Positions 11,043-22,502 of a stretch of 64,000 bases of DNA are shown in pieces. Source of the stretch: Spongilla lacustris (taxonomy: Eukaryota > Porifera > Demospongiae > Spongillida > Spongillidae); NCBI GenBank assembly GCA_949361645.1, contig OX442417.1, forward strand, positions 11,965,150 through 12,029,149, read 5' to 3'. The position numbers were made by a program, and so were the translations under genes. The notes under the pieces were generated by a model, which saw only the letters and a program-made list of their open reading frames with translations, made no database searches and was not told the origin of the DNA. Each line of letters begins with the position of its first letter. The first letter of the stretch is position 1.

Positions 11043-11530
11043 CTACTATGGTCCTCACCCCTGTGTACTATGGTCCACACCCCTGTGTACTATATATGGT
11101 CCACACCCCTGTGTACTATTATGGTCCACACCCCTGTGTACTGTGTGTGGTCCACACCCCTGTCTACTATGGTCCACACTCTTGTGTACTATGGTCCACA
11201 CCCCTGTGTACTACGGTCCACACTCCTGTGTACTATGGTCCACACCCATGTGTACTATGGTCCACACCTGTGTACTATATATGGTCCGCACCCCTGTGTA
11301 CTATGGTCCACACCCCTGTGTACTATGGTCCACACCCCTGTGTACTATGGTCCACACCCCTGTGTACTATGGTCCACACCCCTGTGTACTATGGTCCACA
11401 CCCCTGTGTACTATGGTCCACACCCCTGTGTACTATGGTCCACACCCCTGTGTACTATGGTCCACACCCCTGTGTACTATGGTCCACACCCCTGTGTACG
11501 ATGGTCCATGCACACCCCTGTGTACGATGT
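11043..11530 (-). repeat. 22-bp minisatellite, array B, inverted relative to array A
   Basis: The unit CCACACCCCTGTGTACTATGGT is the reverse complement of the array A unit, with CTATGG dominating where array A mostly has CTGTGG in this orientation. About 21 copies are present. With array A it forms a large imperfect palindrome around a 0.57-kb core. Confidence 0.95.
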
Positions 11531-11599
11531 TCCAGGATCAGCTCTGGAGTCCAGCATTCAGTGTGCGAGGGCTGAAACAGTATGTGTGGGAGTGTAGGT

Positions 11600-13500
11600 T
11601 TTGTGAGGGTATAGTTGTTATCTAATGCATTTATCTGTGTGTGTATCCTCATGTACATGTACCTTTATTATAAGACACCTCTTCCCCCTCCCCACCTCTT
11701 CCAGGGAGTTGACATGGTACACAGACTAAGCACGCGTGCTATTTGCACACACACATTCTGTACAGTGAACATACATGATCCTTCATATCATTTTTGGATA
11801 ATTAAAAAATCATGATACACCTGCGTACATTTGTTATGCTTAACTGAAATTAAAGTAATGCTGTAACACAGTACATACAACTCTCAACGCTCTGAGCCAT
11901 CATGTTTGTATGGCTAAGCAACCCCATATGCTGGTAGCTACTTCTGGTGCTCATTTGATCATGGCCACATCGCAGAGAGAACAGGTATTCTCATAGCAAC
12001 AAGTCTGTGTGCTCCTTCTTTGGAGTTTACTGTCCATGCTAGAAAATGGATTTTCCTCTCCATCCAGTACTTCTGGACCTCTCTGTGAAGAACAAGAGCT
12101 AGGGCCACTCACTGCAGGTAGATTAAGGCATGGGTCCGGCACTGTGCTAAAACAATGTTATACTGCAGAGTATATTAAGTTGTATTTTGCTAGAATTAGT
12201 GTTATACTGACAATTAGAGCGTATAACAGCAACATCCGCTGGTGTATTCTGCTGTTATACCACTACCAATGATGCACTGCGAGTATACTACTGTTATACA
12301 ACACTCTCGTTACCAGACCCAACATGACGGCATTATGTATAGTCTCGTACCCAGACGTATAAATAATCTGGGTACGAGACTATGTACAAGTAGTGTATGC
12401 GCGTGAGCAAACTTTTGAACAGATATGGATCGCCTTTTCTCAAGCCTTGGAGGAGTCTGGGACAGCAATGTAACTGTTAGCAGCTACATATTAGTGTGTG
12501 TTGATCGCTCCGATCGTTAAATACTCCGTACTGAGTACAGTATGTTCCATGTCATGACGGCTACTTTCATCTGATCATGCACGTATATTGGTAAGAATCC
12601 ATGTGGCCCATACATGTACGTGGTGCATTCCGCTAGGTTGGCTCCTGCCAAATACCATAGAATCTCAGGTAGATTAAGGCAAGGAATTCAATTGTTTTAA
12701 TGAACCGCTTGATTTCTAATACCTTCTATTCCTCACAGGTAGCTGTGTTGACGGTCATCATTTCAAATTAAAGATGATAGTGAAATGTTTGATGGTTCTT
12801 TTCATCGCAAGATGAAGCTACCACCGCGCGGAAGTGTATCGTATGCAGAGTCATGCAGACCCGGCATATGTTACGATATGCTGATGCATATGCAGGAATG
12901 CTCGTATCGGGATACATATCGGAACCAGTATGTTGAATGTTGAGTATGAAGATCAGAATGCGGATACGTGTGCAGAGGTGGCAAAGTGTGGACCAATATC
13001 GGGAGGAAATGCAGATCTGTGATGGGTAGAAATGCGGAGTAGTATGTAAGGAAGCGTAAATATAATTACAAACTGCAACTGGCCGGTGCTGCTTTGATAT
13101 ACAAGCGAACTGCAATCTTGGGGCGCTATTAATTTGGGGAGAGCGGTCTCGGCTCCAAATTATATCCGCGACCGTGCACATGCATATGGTTGCCTTATTA
13201 CTGATATGACCTATACAGTCACTAGTGTATAACTATACACAGCCAAAACAAGTCCCTCGTGTCGCTTATATTTTATTGGGAACAAAGGTGCTATTTCAAG
13301 AATGCACAAAGATGTTCGGGCTGGCCTTGACAATCTTGATTCAGGCTGTGGTTATGTGCGTCATGATAGCACTTTTGCAATCAGACTTGCACTTTAGTGA
13401 GTGGCATGGGCACCCTATTTCCTGTGAGTTCCCAACATGCTTGCTTTGAAGGATAACTTACCTGCATGAGTTATTCAGCGAGGAAGGTGCAGCACCAGAG
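11600..13500. other. No confident gene; small hairpin repeat and weak exon-like stretches
   Basis: On the minus strand, 12115-11951 reads like a short last exon behind CTACCTGCAG, with Ser/Glu-rich sequence ending ENTCSLCDVAMIK and a stop. On the plus strand, 13312-13449 has a hydrophobic stretch (LALTILIQAVVMCVMIALL). Neither is supported by a second exon or a known domain. Confidence 0.3.
12338..12383. repeat. 46-bp TAGTCTCGTACCCAGA hairpin
   Basis: AGTCTCGTACCCAGA and its complement TCTGGGTACGAGACT flank a loop of about 12 bp. It is the smallest member of the family also seen at 826-1034 and 63102-63187. Confidence 0.75.
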
Positions 13501-13517
13501 CATGCCATAGTCAGTGA

Positions 13518-13990
13518 AGACCTTTCCTGTCACTCTGCCTACTACTACCCCTACTCCTCCACTTTCCAGTAACTATGCCTACTACTACCCCTACTCCTCC
13601 GGCCACTTTCCTGTCACTCTGCCTACTACTACCCCTACTCCTCCGGCCACTTTCCTGTCACTATGCCTACTACTACCCCTACTCCTCCGGCCACTTTCCT
13701 GTCACTATGCCTACTACTACCCCTACTCCTACGGCCACTTTCCTGTCACTATGCCTACTACTACCCCTACTCCTCCGGCCACTTTCCTGTCACTATGCCT
13801 ACTACTACCCCTACTCCTACGGCCACTTTCCTGTCACTATGCCTACTACTACCCCTACTCCTCCGGCCACTTTCCTTTCACTATGCCTACTACTACCCCT
13901 ATACTCCTCCGGCCACATTCCTGTACTACTACCCCTACTCCTCCCCTCACGCTCCCCTCCCACCCTTACTCCTCCCCTTCTACCCCTACT
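13518..13990. repeat. 44-bp pyrimidine-rich minisatellite, about nine copies
   Basis: The unit is ACTATGCCTACTACTACCCC followed by TACTCCTCCGGCCACTTTCCTGTC. The copies are nearly identical and alternate CTCCTCCGG with CTCCTACGG. The array then decays into CTCCCC-rich sequence. One strand is almost pure pyrimidine, so long frames rich in Thr/Pro/Tyr appear without being genes. Confidence 0.9.
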
Positions 13991-14883
13991 CCTCCCCTCC
14001 AGCGCCGGGTCAAGGGCGGATCCAGCGAGGGGGTTCTCGGGGTCCGGACCCCCCCCCCCCCCCCACCCCCCACCCTATAAAGGTGCTTCGTGCTACGGTG
14101 TATTGTTCCTCGACGACGCGTCGTTTAAAAGCGTTGCTTTGCATTCTTCGTATATCATACAGGCGTCGGAAGAATTTAACCTCGGGATGGGGTGGTGCAT
14201 GGAGGCGGCTGATTTAATTTCATCAGAGATAATATACACGACAGTGACATATATATAGAGACAATATACTATCTCTGGTGACGCGTAAAATTGCATGCGT
14301 CGCCTATGTGATTCAAGCGATTTTTTTATGACTCACTTGACTGACCGCATTTATACGTGCCATGGCCAAGAGCTAGGTGGTTTTCAAACTGCAGGGTATA
14401 TAGGTCCGCTTATGATTTATGCAGCTGATGCCGCCCCTGGATATACTGTCTTTCTCCCCGGACACTATAACCTAGGGTATATTGTCCCCCCTCCGCCCCC
14501 CGGCCCCACTATAGTAGCACTACAAGGAGGGTGGGGTTGGAGTGCCAAAATGGGTGTTAGAGATTCTATCGCTCTAGATCTAGATCGCGAGTCAGTCAAA
14601 TAACAATTTGGTAGACGATCACAAGTACGTTTTAAGTAGTGTTCACCACCCGCGAATGTACCGATATCAGTATTCTTACATATTTTTAAAAAGGACGCGT
14701 AGTGTTTCAAACATACTTGGTTCCAAGAGATCCTAAGTCCTTATTCTACACTATTATCGCTTCGTTTCTCCTAAAAAGTGTTCCAAACAAAATAAAGCAG
14801 TGGTTTTATCCAATTATACGTATTTCAGGTATAGTCGCCACCCCTGTTGGGCTTTCGTCACGTCTATTAATTTGGAGTGTTCG

Positions 14884-14919
<36 letters not shown>
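14884..14919 (+). repeat. Poly-C tract, 36 bp
   Basis: An uninterrupted C homopolymer. Comparable runs occur at 21241-21270 (C30), 25753-25777 (C25), about 30287-30305, 30661-30690 (G30), 52436-52460 (G25) and about 61859-61882. Several sit at the ends or inside inverted-repeat elements. Confidence 0.95.
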
Positions 14920-15137
14920 TGTATTTCGTTGTTGCGAAGTGTAACGAAATTGGTTTTTAGCTAAAACAAGTAAACTTGTTCTTGAAACGCCCTGGGAGTG
15001 TTTCTTTGCGATGCTAGTATTTTTTTTTTGGATATAACAGCTTCCATTTGTACATCGATAGCTTGTAATTAGGCCACTCCAATGAGATTCCTTTTTTTCC
15101 CATTTCAATAGGACATACAAGGCATACGGGCGGGCGG

Positions 15138-15183
15138 TAGTTGGGCGTGGCCCGCCCTTCGCGTATTGGCCACGCCCAACTAG
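15138..15183. repeat. 46-bp hairpin of the CTAGTTGGGCGT family
   Basis: TAGTTGGGCGTGGCC and GGCCACGCCCAACTA form perfect 15-bp arms around CGCCCTTCGCGTATT. It is related in arm and loop to the 81-bp hairpin at 1050-1130. Confidence 0.65.
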
Positions 15184-16807
15184 GAGGGCGGTTCATTTTC
15201 ATTATTCATTATTACATGTATTAAACACAAACCCGCGTGTTATGCAACGTCTTTATTGGTACACATAGTGATAAAGGTTGCCCTCACACAGTAAAAAGAA
15301 ACTAAAGAAGCTCTTTACGGAAGGATGCTCAACAGCTGTGTGCACACGCCCACTAGAAAACGTAAATGTACTGATATACCACTTCTTCCAATCCCATAAT
15401 TCTATTATCTATGCTGGTGCCCACCTCCGCTTTAACTAAATCTATCCAGGACTCTATAGATATGCTTGGAAGACGTGGTCGAATAAAATCGCAAAGGGAG
15501 TGTTCTGCTTCAATATTCCAAGGAAGTAAAGTAGATTTTCCTGACAAATACGCAACAGATATAGCCATTTTTTATGTCTATGAGCAATATAATGATGTTA
15601 CGTGACACGTGATCTAATAATGAATGAAAACTTGCGGTACCAATAATGTGCGGGCAGGAAATGCACAGCAAAAACAGTTTGGTGGATTTCACTCAAAACG
15701 GCTTACTATATCACTCAGAATCAGGATTTGGAGTGATATATATAGTTTGGCGTTTCACTAAACTTTTTTTGCTGTGTGGGAAACAAGGAATCTCTTATTG
15801 TAGTTGCCTTAGTTAAAACATGCTGATCTATGGGCTCAAGTTGGCTCAAGCATCTGAACTGAATTTAATTAGAAGGCATGCAAAACATTTGAAGCATGAA
15901 GTGTCTGAAAAATTATATATAAATACACATTCCATTACGTGTGTATGGGAAAGAAGGCCCCGCCCCCATGGCGAACACTGCTTCCAGACATATACAGCCT
16001 ACACGGCTTGCATATAATCAAACGGAAACGTTTAGAAGCCTAATGATGAGCATTTGACGAATTAAGAGTATTCGCCACCCCTGACGACTACCTACATTAT
16101 GATTGGAGTGTTCGCCACCCCCGAACTCCATGTTAATTCTTATAATTAGCCGAGTACTTTAAACACCGCTGGTCCAATATGCATTAACACAGACTAAAAA
16201 AACAAGAATGTACATGGCACTTATTTCATTCCAATTGATATACTGATATACAAATCACAAATCACAAAAGTCAGCCGGTTGCACTATTGCATGCATGTAC
16301 ATGTATACACACACAGCTGCAAGCCTATGCTGCATATCACTGAAGAAAATTCTCATCTGTCCAAAATCTAAAAATAACCAGTCCTTTAAATAAAAAAAAA
16401 GGTTCCCCCCCCCAACCCCCGGCCAACGGCACTCCTTCCCAACATGAACAACTTGCAGTACTTATATACATATATGTGCAGCTCTTGGCTACTCTATTCA
16501 TCAAACCTTCTACGCCTATGGAGGCCTGGCCTGGTGCACTTGTTCATTGCCAGAGAAGATGAGGATGAATTCGATGCTAGCCATGGTAACATGGTGATGC
16601 ATGACATTAAAAAGACAAAATTATATATAAGTTCTAAGGTTATTAGAGCTCTATTCATGGATGCTTTCGGAGGAAATTTTTTCGTTGTGAATCAGGATCT
16701 ATGTGATAACTTTGAAGAAAAGCTATACCGGTATATGTGCATGCATGCTTCGTTTTATGCCTGCATCTGTCAATGCAATGTATGCATGCAGTGTATATGA
16801 TATAAGA

Positions 16808-16951
16808 TGTTGAAATAGTATATGAAGAATTATGCTATTGTAGCGCATGCGCTATAGCTGCTCTTATTATGGACATGCGCAGTGTTTACACCTGAGGGTA
16901 TTTAATGACGTGCTGTACGATCTTATTTAATTAAACACTTGGATTGCTACA
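16808..16951 (+). repeat. Inferred 5' LTR of gypsy element 2
   Basis: The sequence begins TGTTGAAATAGTAT and ends GATTGCTACA (TG..CA). It is directly followed by TGGTGTTAGGAGTGGGAT, a plausible tRNA primer-binding site, 17 bp before the first gag start context. No 3' partner was found, so the boundaries are inferred from the layout alone. Confidence 0.5.
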
Positions 16952-16985
16952 CTGGTGTTAGGAGTGGGATCGGACCGAATGCTAC

Positions 16986-17691
16986 ATGGCCGAGCAGGAA
17001 GAGCGGAAGGCTGTTCGGTTTAGCGCTAGACCGCCCGCTCGGTTTGCTAAGGGCGCTGACTTCAATCTCTGGGTCAAAAGGTTAGAACTGTACTTCAGGG
17101 AAGCGAAGGTCCCGGATAACAAGCGAGGAGAGGAGTTGGTAGCGCTGTTGGAAGACGACGCCTTTCGGGTAGTGAGTCAGTCGGGTTTTGTTAGCGGTGA
17201 CGGGGTGGAGTATGAAGAGGTGAAGAAATGTCTGCAGGAGCAGTATGCGCCAAAAGGAGTCGAACTGGAATGGTAGCGCAAGCTGCACTCAGCCCACCAA
17301 GAGAGACCCGAGACCCTGTTAGAATTTTCAGGGCGGTTGCGGATGCTGGCGGACAAGGCTTACCCTTCGTGGTCGGCGGAAAGACGACTTGAAATGGCGC
17401 GTGAGCTAGCAATTTATTCACGGTGTTATCTCTCCTTCTGTGCAGATGAGGCTTTTGAGGAAGCAACCAGAGTCTTTGGAGGCTGCACTTGCTTTGGCTA
17501 GCCAGTGGGAATCAGTGGAGCTGGCTCAACAAAGCCTACGCGGAGAGAAACAGGGTGCGAGTCTTGCCGTGTCAGGTGAACGAGACCTGGTACAAGGTGC
17601 ATTGCGAGCTAATACGGTGGAAGAGTTGGCGTTACAAGTCCAACAGCTGTCACAGGAGATTAGTAAGTTGTCAAGTCGGGAAGTCGGTGAG
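16986..17691 (+). pseudogene. gag: gag remnant of gypsy element 2
   Basis: It starts MAEQEERKAVRF. The first frame has capsid-like FNLWVKRLELYF and VALLEDDAFRVV and is stopped by TAG at 17273. The same reading continues beyond the stop (ERPETLLEFSGRLRMLADKAYP), then shifts frame near 17410. It resumes at 17440 with Gln/Glu/Leu-rich coiled-coil-like sequence to about 17691. No zinc knuckle is left, because the frame is cut by the inverted segment that follows. Confidence 0.75.
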
Positions 17692-17883
17692 AAAAGGAGG
17701 AAATATGGCGTACACCCAGTGGACTCCTGCACACTTGTACGATAGGCTAGCATCACTGCTGGAATACAGAGGTCCCAATTCCGTTCATCCTCCCTCGATG
17801 CAATGCTAAGGAGATCAAGCAAAGTACGATTAAAGCGTTCGACCAGCCCATCAGATTGCGGGTGATAAGGCGTAGTTCTTGTC
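17692..17883 (-). repeat. 192-bp inverted copy of the element's own integrase segment
   Basis: This segment is the reverse complement of 19057-19248 with about two mismatches over 192 bp and equal length. On the minus strand it reads as the integrase catalytic-core segment (DLLSIASREDERNWD, AYRTSVQESTGCTPY). It occupies the place where the gag zinc finger, protease and whole reverse transcriptase should be. Confidence 0.93.
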
Positions 17884-18235
17884 AGGAGGGTGTTGGAGCA
17901 GTACTATCACACTTGGACAATGGAAGGGTGATCGCATATGCTAGCAGGGTGCTTACAAAGGCGGAATGCCAATATTGTGCAACGAGACGTGAGTTGTTGG
18001 CATTGGTATGGTCAGTTCGTCAGTTTCGGGCTTATCTATGGGGACGAAGGTTTGTTGTTCGCACCGACCACAGCGCGCTTCGTTGGTTACGTAGTTTTAA
18101 AGACCCCCAGGGCCAGGTGGCGAGGTGGCTAGAGATTCTCGCTGAATTTGATTTTGATGTTATTCATGCATCGTCCAGGTCTTCGTCATGGCAATGCAGA
18201 CGCCCTTTCAAGGATCCAGTGTAAGCAGTGTGGTA
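17884..18235 (+). pseudogene. RNase H remnant of gypsy element 2
   Basis: It starts abruptly inside RNase H (GVGAVLSHLDNGRVIAYASR), so the first catalytic Asp block is missing. It keeps RRELLALVWSVRQF and RTDHSALRWL. A frameshift near 18185 moves the closing HGNADALSR motif into another frame. Confidence 0.85.
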
Positions 18236-18559
18236 TGCACAATGGCATTGCCACGCCGTATTTGTTCCACAATGCGTTTGGGGCCGTTAATGGTAACGGT
18301 GGTAATTTGTGGTCTGGATCGAATGTGCATTCTGAGGCAGGCCTCTCCGTTTTGCCACTGGAGAACCCTAAGGAGATGCAGGGGTCTGATGCTGATCTTC
18401 GAAGGGTAATTTCCTGGATTGAAAACTCGTCTCCACCAGCTGCTTTGCCAAGTGAGGGCAGTTACACTCTGCAACATTGTGGGCACAGTATAAACACCTG
18501 GTAGTTCGGGATGGGGTTCTGTTTAGACACCGGGAAAGGGTTGCAATAAACATCTTCAG

Positions 18560-19543
18560 TTGGTAGTACCTCGGAGTTGGATAGGCTCTGTCCTGCAGCA
18601 ACTTCATAGCTCTCCCAGTGGTGGTCATCTTGGAATGTTCAAGACTTTGGAGAAAGTCCGTTCCCGTTTTTACTGGCCGGGTCAGCGCCATGACATCGAA
18701 GACTGGTGTCGAGCTTGTGAATTGTGTGCGGCACGGAAGTCACCTCCACGGCGCAATCGTGCCCCAATGCAGCAGGTGTTGGCTGGTGGCCCATTCCAGC
18801 GTGTGGCCATGGACATCCTGGGTCCTCTGCCGCTCACGGAGAGAGGGAACAAGTACATTCTAGTGTTAGGGGATTATTTTACGAAATGGGTGGAGTCTTA
18901 TCCAATACCTAACATGGAAGCAAAAACTATTGCTAACGTGTTTGTTAGTCATTTTGTCAGCAGGTTTGGAGCCCCTGATGTTCTGCACACCGATCAGGGG
19001 AGGAACTTTGAGTCCGCCCCGTTTAAGGAAGTGTGTTTGCTGTTGGGAGTTCAGAAGACAAGAACTACGCCTTATCACCCGCAATCTGATGGGCTGGTCG
19101 AACGCTTTAATCGTACTTTCCTTGATCTCCTTAGCATTGCATCGAGGGAGGATGAACGGAATTGGGACTTCTGTATTCCAGCAGTGATGCTAGCCTATCG
19201 TACAAGTGTGCAGGAGTCCACTGGGTGTACGCCATATTTCCTCCTTTTCGGACGTGAGGCCAGGCTGCCGGTGGATGTCATGTTTGGGTTGCCTCCAAAT
19301 GTTCCACCTCAGCCGGTACACCAATATAGCAATGATTTGAGAGCTCGACTGGATACTGCGTATGAGAGGGTGCGAGAACGGTTAGGATGGCGGCAGCGCC
19401 GTCAGAAGATGGTGTATCACCGCAGACGGACGGGAAGGCCGTATGGGATTGGTGAATGGGTTTGGTTGTATTGTCCTGCTGTGTCGGCTAAATTACACTC
19501 TGATAAAATTTGTGCAGGACATGATTCATTAGCCATGCATTAA
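18560..19543 (+). pseudogene. Integrase of gypsy element 2, 3'-truncated
   Basis: The HHCC zinc finger is intact (HSSPSGGHLGM ... CRACELCAARK). The catalytic core keeps all three acidic positions: MDILGPLP, HTDQGRNF and DGLVERFNR. The frame continues through a normal C-terminal part (AYERVRERLGWRQRRQK) and ends in unrelated sequence at about 19500, with no 3' LTR. It is separated from RNase H by a stop and frame changes at about 18235-18560. Confidence 0.88.
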
Positions 19544-19549
19544 AAAAGT

Positions 19550-21239
19550 TGTACATGCTAAAATCAGTAGCATGACATTTGTAGGACAAAGAGGGTCATA
19601 TAAAGAAGAATTAAGTATAAAGCATGCAATGTTGTACATGTACACGTACGCTTATATTTACTGCACACACTTATTTCCTTGGACCATATATTTAACAACA
19701 CACCATATATACATGTACGAACTTAACAGAGCAAGGTCTGGTTTCATGCACGTTAATAAAACCCGGACCACTTTTGGCAACCCGGACCAAATTTGGCAAC
19801 CAAAAGTGGTCCGGGGTCAGACCAATTTTGCCCGGACCAATTTTTGCGTGACAGCCCCCGGTGGCCCCCCCCCCCCCCCCCCCCACCCCCACTCTGGATC
19901 TGCCACTGTCACTGTCCCCCGGACATCATTCCTAAGCCACCATTGTTCCCCAGACAATTAGGCCTAGGCTTATATGTCCTCAAGGGACATTTATGCCTAG
20001 GCATAAATGTCCTACCCTTGGGGACATTGGTGCCTAGGATTAGATGTCTGGGGGGGGGGGGAGGGGGGGGGGGAGGGGGCACAACCATGCCTATGACACC
20101 AGTAGTAACAAAACAAGTCTTAAGCCCCCCAAAATTTTGGCGTATATACTTGTACATCTCACGTGCACATTAGAACTGCGTTCGATGGTGCCCCAACTTT
20201 ACAGTACAAACACATTGTTCTGAAATACATTACAAAGCAGCCTTAGGCTAACAGGAATTAAAACATCACAATTTGGAATTTCCAAATGACTTGAAAGCAG
20301 ATTTGGTTAAACTAGGGCATGTGATACGCTAGACATTCGAGTAGTAGTGGCAAATGAGTTTTTAAGCTACAATAATTATTAATTAAAGTCTCTAGACTGC
20401 ATTTGGCCAATGGGTTTCATATACATTCGAGCATTCTCACTATTTAAATGACCGCCAAGTGCATATATATATACTAAAAATTAATTCGCGTTAACCGCCA
20501 AGTGCATATATATATGCACACATATAGAAAACCAGTCTGTGTCGCACGGTTACATGCTCCGTGTACTAATAAGCCCTAGTGGCATAGAGCTATGACCGGA
20601 GCGTTGGTTTTTAATTGTAAGGAAAGCGGGAACGAACAGCTGCAGGTGTACACGTAATGGCGGCTCTATCGTCACCAGCAGCTTCGAATTAGCACCCGCC
20701 TTTTCTACTAAAACATGGGCGAGCGGGCGAAGCTTTTTAAAACGTCTGGATGTTAGATGTAACAACAAGGGATAGAACTATGGTGTTTTTATCAACTGCT
20801 TCGTAGTATGCGCAATATACGGCTTCGAATCCCTGCCCGCTTCACTCCACCTAAATCGGGTCTTGTTAGCTGCCGATTGTTTTCAAGCTAGTACACCATA
20901 TATCATAACAAACATCATAAAACCCTCTTCTATCATAGATAGTATCTTTTTAAGGAGGCTAACCGCGAGATTCTTCGAGAACAGCGACTACTAAGCAACG
21001 GCCGTACGGGTAGCCATAATTAAAAACATTACTGGCAAATAATCAATTAACTACGTTATCCGTCTTGACTGTCAAAGAGTTAAATGCCAGTCCTCATTTG
21101 CTTGCAGGAGTTCGTACAAATAAATAAACTTGGTGAACAACACCGCGGAGCTTCCACACTTCGATCTAACGGGAGGGGGCACTCCAGCACCCCCTCCCTG
21201 CTGATTTCATCCTATACATGTACATGAACATAATTAGTA

Positions 21240-21270
<31 letters not shown>

Positions 21271-22480
21271 TGCCCAAATAGTGCAAGTGTACAAAATATA
21301 TATGCTCATTGCCATTTGGGGGCAGAGTGTGGTTAATTTATGTGCAAAGCAGCTTATATTATTGCTAGATTTGTTTCGTTAATCCTTCTAGGAAATACCC
21401 AGCATGGATTTCGTTGTGGCTGTGCATGGGACATGTGACATTGCAAAGGGAAGTGGTACATTTGTGTAAATGCAAAAAGATAATATTAATTACCTCACTG
21501 TCTCTTCACTGGATGGAAGATAATGCTTAGCTTCTTTAATGCATGGTGCTAGAATACAATGTATAAGAGACGTTGTTCTTTGTTCTACATGTATCTGGCA
21601 AGTATTTATTCAACATACTGTAAAAAATACTGACATCAATTTGCAGAAGAAGCGGAACAATTGTTGAAATAGTTGTACATACAGACAGTGACTTAAATTA
21701 ATGCCACAATTAAGATGTGCATGTCTGCTTTCTCATGTTGAATAGCTATAGCACGTCATCAAGGGTTGCAGCTTTAAATCCACTTACCACTGGAAATATT
21801 TTTGAAAACGGGTAATAGAAATATATCTATAAACCCCAAAGGTATTCGTTCGAATTCGACTGAGTGAAGTAATTGCAATAAATTATTGTCTATTGTCCTG
21901 AATGCTGTTTACCATAATTAATAACCATTGGCAAGGTCCTATCAAGAGGAATATATGCATCACTGATTCTTGACTTGTACTGACAAGGCGCTATACATGC
22001 GCACCTAAATTTTAATAGTAAGTACCAATAGGATTAAAAATCATGCATGCACACTATCATATTTTCATACAAAAGCTCTGCTCATTAAGAGAGGTAGTTA
22101 ACTACCATCAACAGTTAAGCGGGTAATCGATCTTACTTTTTAAATACGTTATATATCATACTTGACCCCCAGTATTAATTGTCTCATCCAAGATGTGCTC
22201 CCCCTAATTTCAGCTAATTATGCTTTTGCATGACTATTTGTACGTGCAATACCTCTCAATTATTGCTGCCCTTTCTCTCCCTCATTGATACCTGCTGAGT
22301 GCGTGGTTGGTAAATCAAATGCTCTTGACATGAAATTTATTTCTTGAAGTAAGTATATGTACAGCAAACTGCACTTTTTTTGGAAGGACAAAACAACAGT
22401 GGTGGCATTTAAGTATGTCTCTTTTTTTTTTTCTCTTTGATCGCATGCTAGCTAACTTCCATTCACTGTCTTTCGCCACT
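19550..22480. other. Non-coding, repeat-bearing DNA
   Basis: It holds a hairpin at about 19755-19850 built from CCCGGACCA/TGGTCCGGG repeats, a perfect 24-bp palindrome (19988-20011, ACATTTATGCCTAGGCATAAATGT), C/G runs (19867-19883, 20050-20076, 21241-21270) and a local direct repeat ACCGCCAAGTGCATATATATA (about 20450 and 20495). No coding stretch with splice signals is recognised. Confidence 0.5.
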
Positions 22481-22502
22481 CAACCTCAGATCCTTGCAGT
22501 AA

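Larger units (their letters stand above)
14000..16800. other. Repeat-rich DNA with C homopolymers and one unassigned minus-strand frame
   Basis: It contains poly-C runs (about 14049-14068; 14884-14919, 36 C), a hairpin at 15138-15183 and two copies of GGAGTGTTCGCC-(C)n (about 14876 and 16107). A 71-codon frame at 15568-15353 (minus) begins MAISVAYLSGKS and has a balanced composition but no recognisable family or splice partner. No other coding signal is seen. Confidence 0.4.

Noticed and set aside
9486..11530. CRISPR-like look of regular short repeats (also 33040-34225 and 13518-13990)
   Set aside because: Units are head-to-tail with no unique spacers, in an intron-bearing animal genome; they are minisatellites.
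9486..11600. Frames of 130-310 codons with GPHPCVLWST or TQGCGPQYTG repeats
   Set aside because: Products of the 22-bp minisatellite in every frame and both strands; the arrays are inverted copies of each other and no codon bias is seen.
13514..14258. Three overlapping Thr/Pro/Tyr-rich frames up to 227 codons
   Set aside because: They follow the 44-bp pyrimidine repeat in three frames; none has splice or domain support.
16444..16800. 118-codon plus-strand frame before gypsy element 2
   Set aside because: Low-complexity ends, no domain, no splice partner; it runs up to the LTR by chance.
17526..17822. Minus-strand integrase-like frame as a separate gene
   Set aside because: It is the inverted 192-bp copy of the same element's integrase; reported as a repeat instead.
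20815..20860. GGCTTCGAATCCCTGCCC as a possible tRNA B-box
   Set aside because: No matching acceptor stem or A-box at tRNA spacing on either strand.
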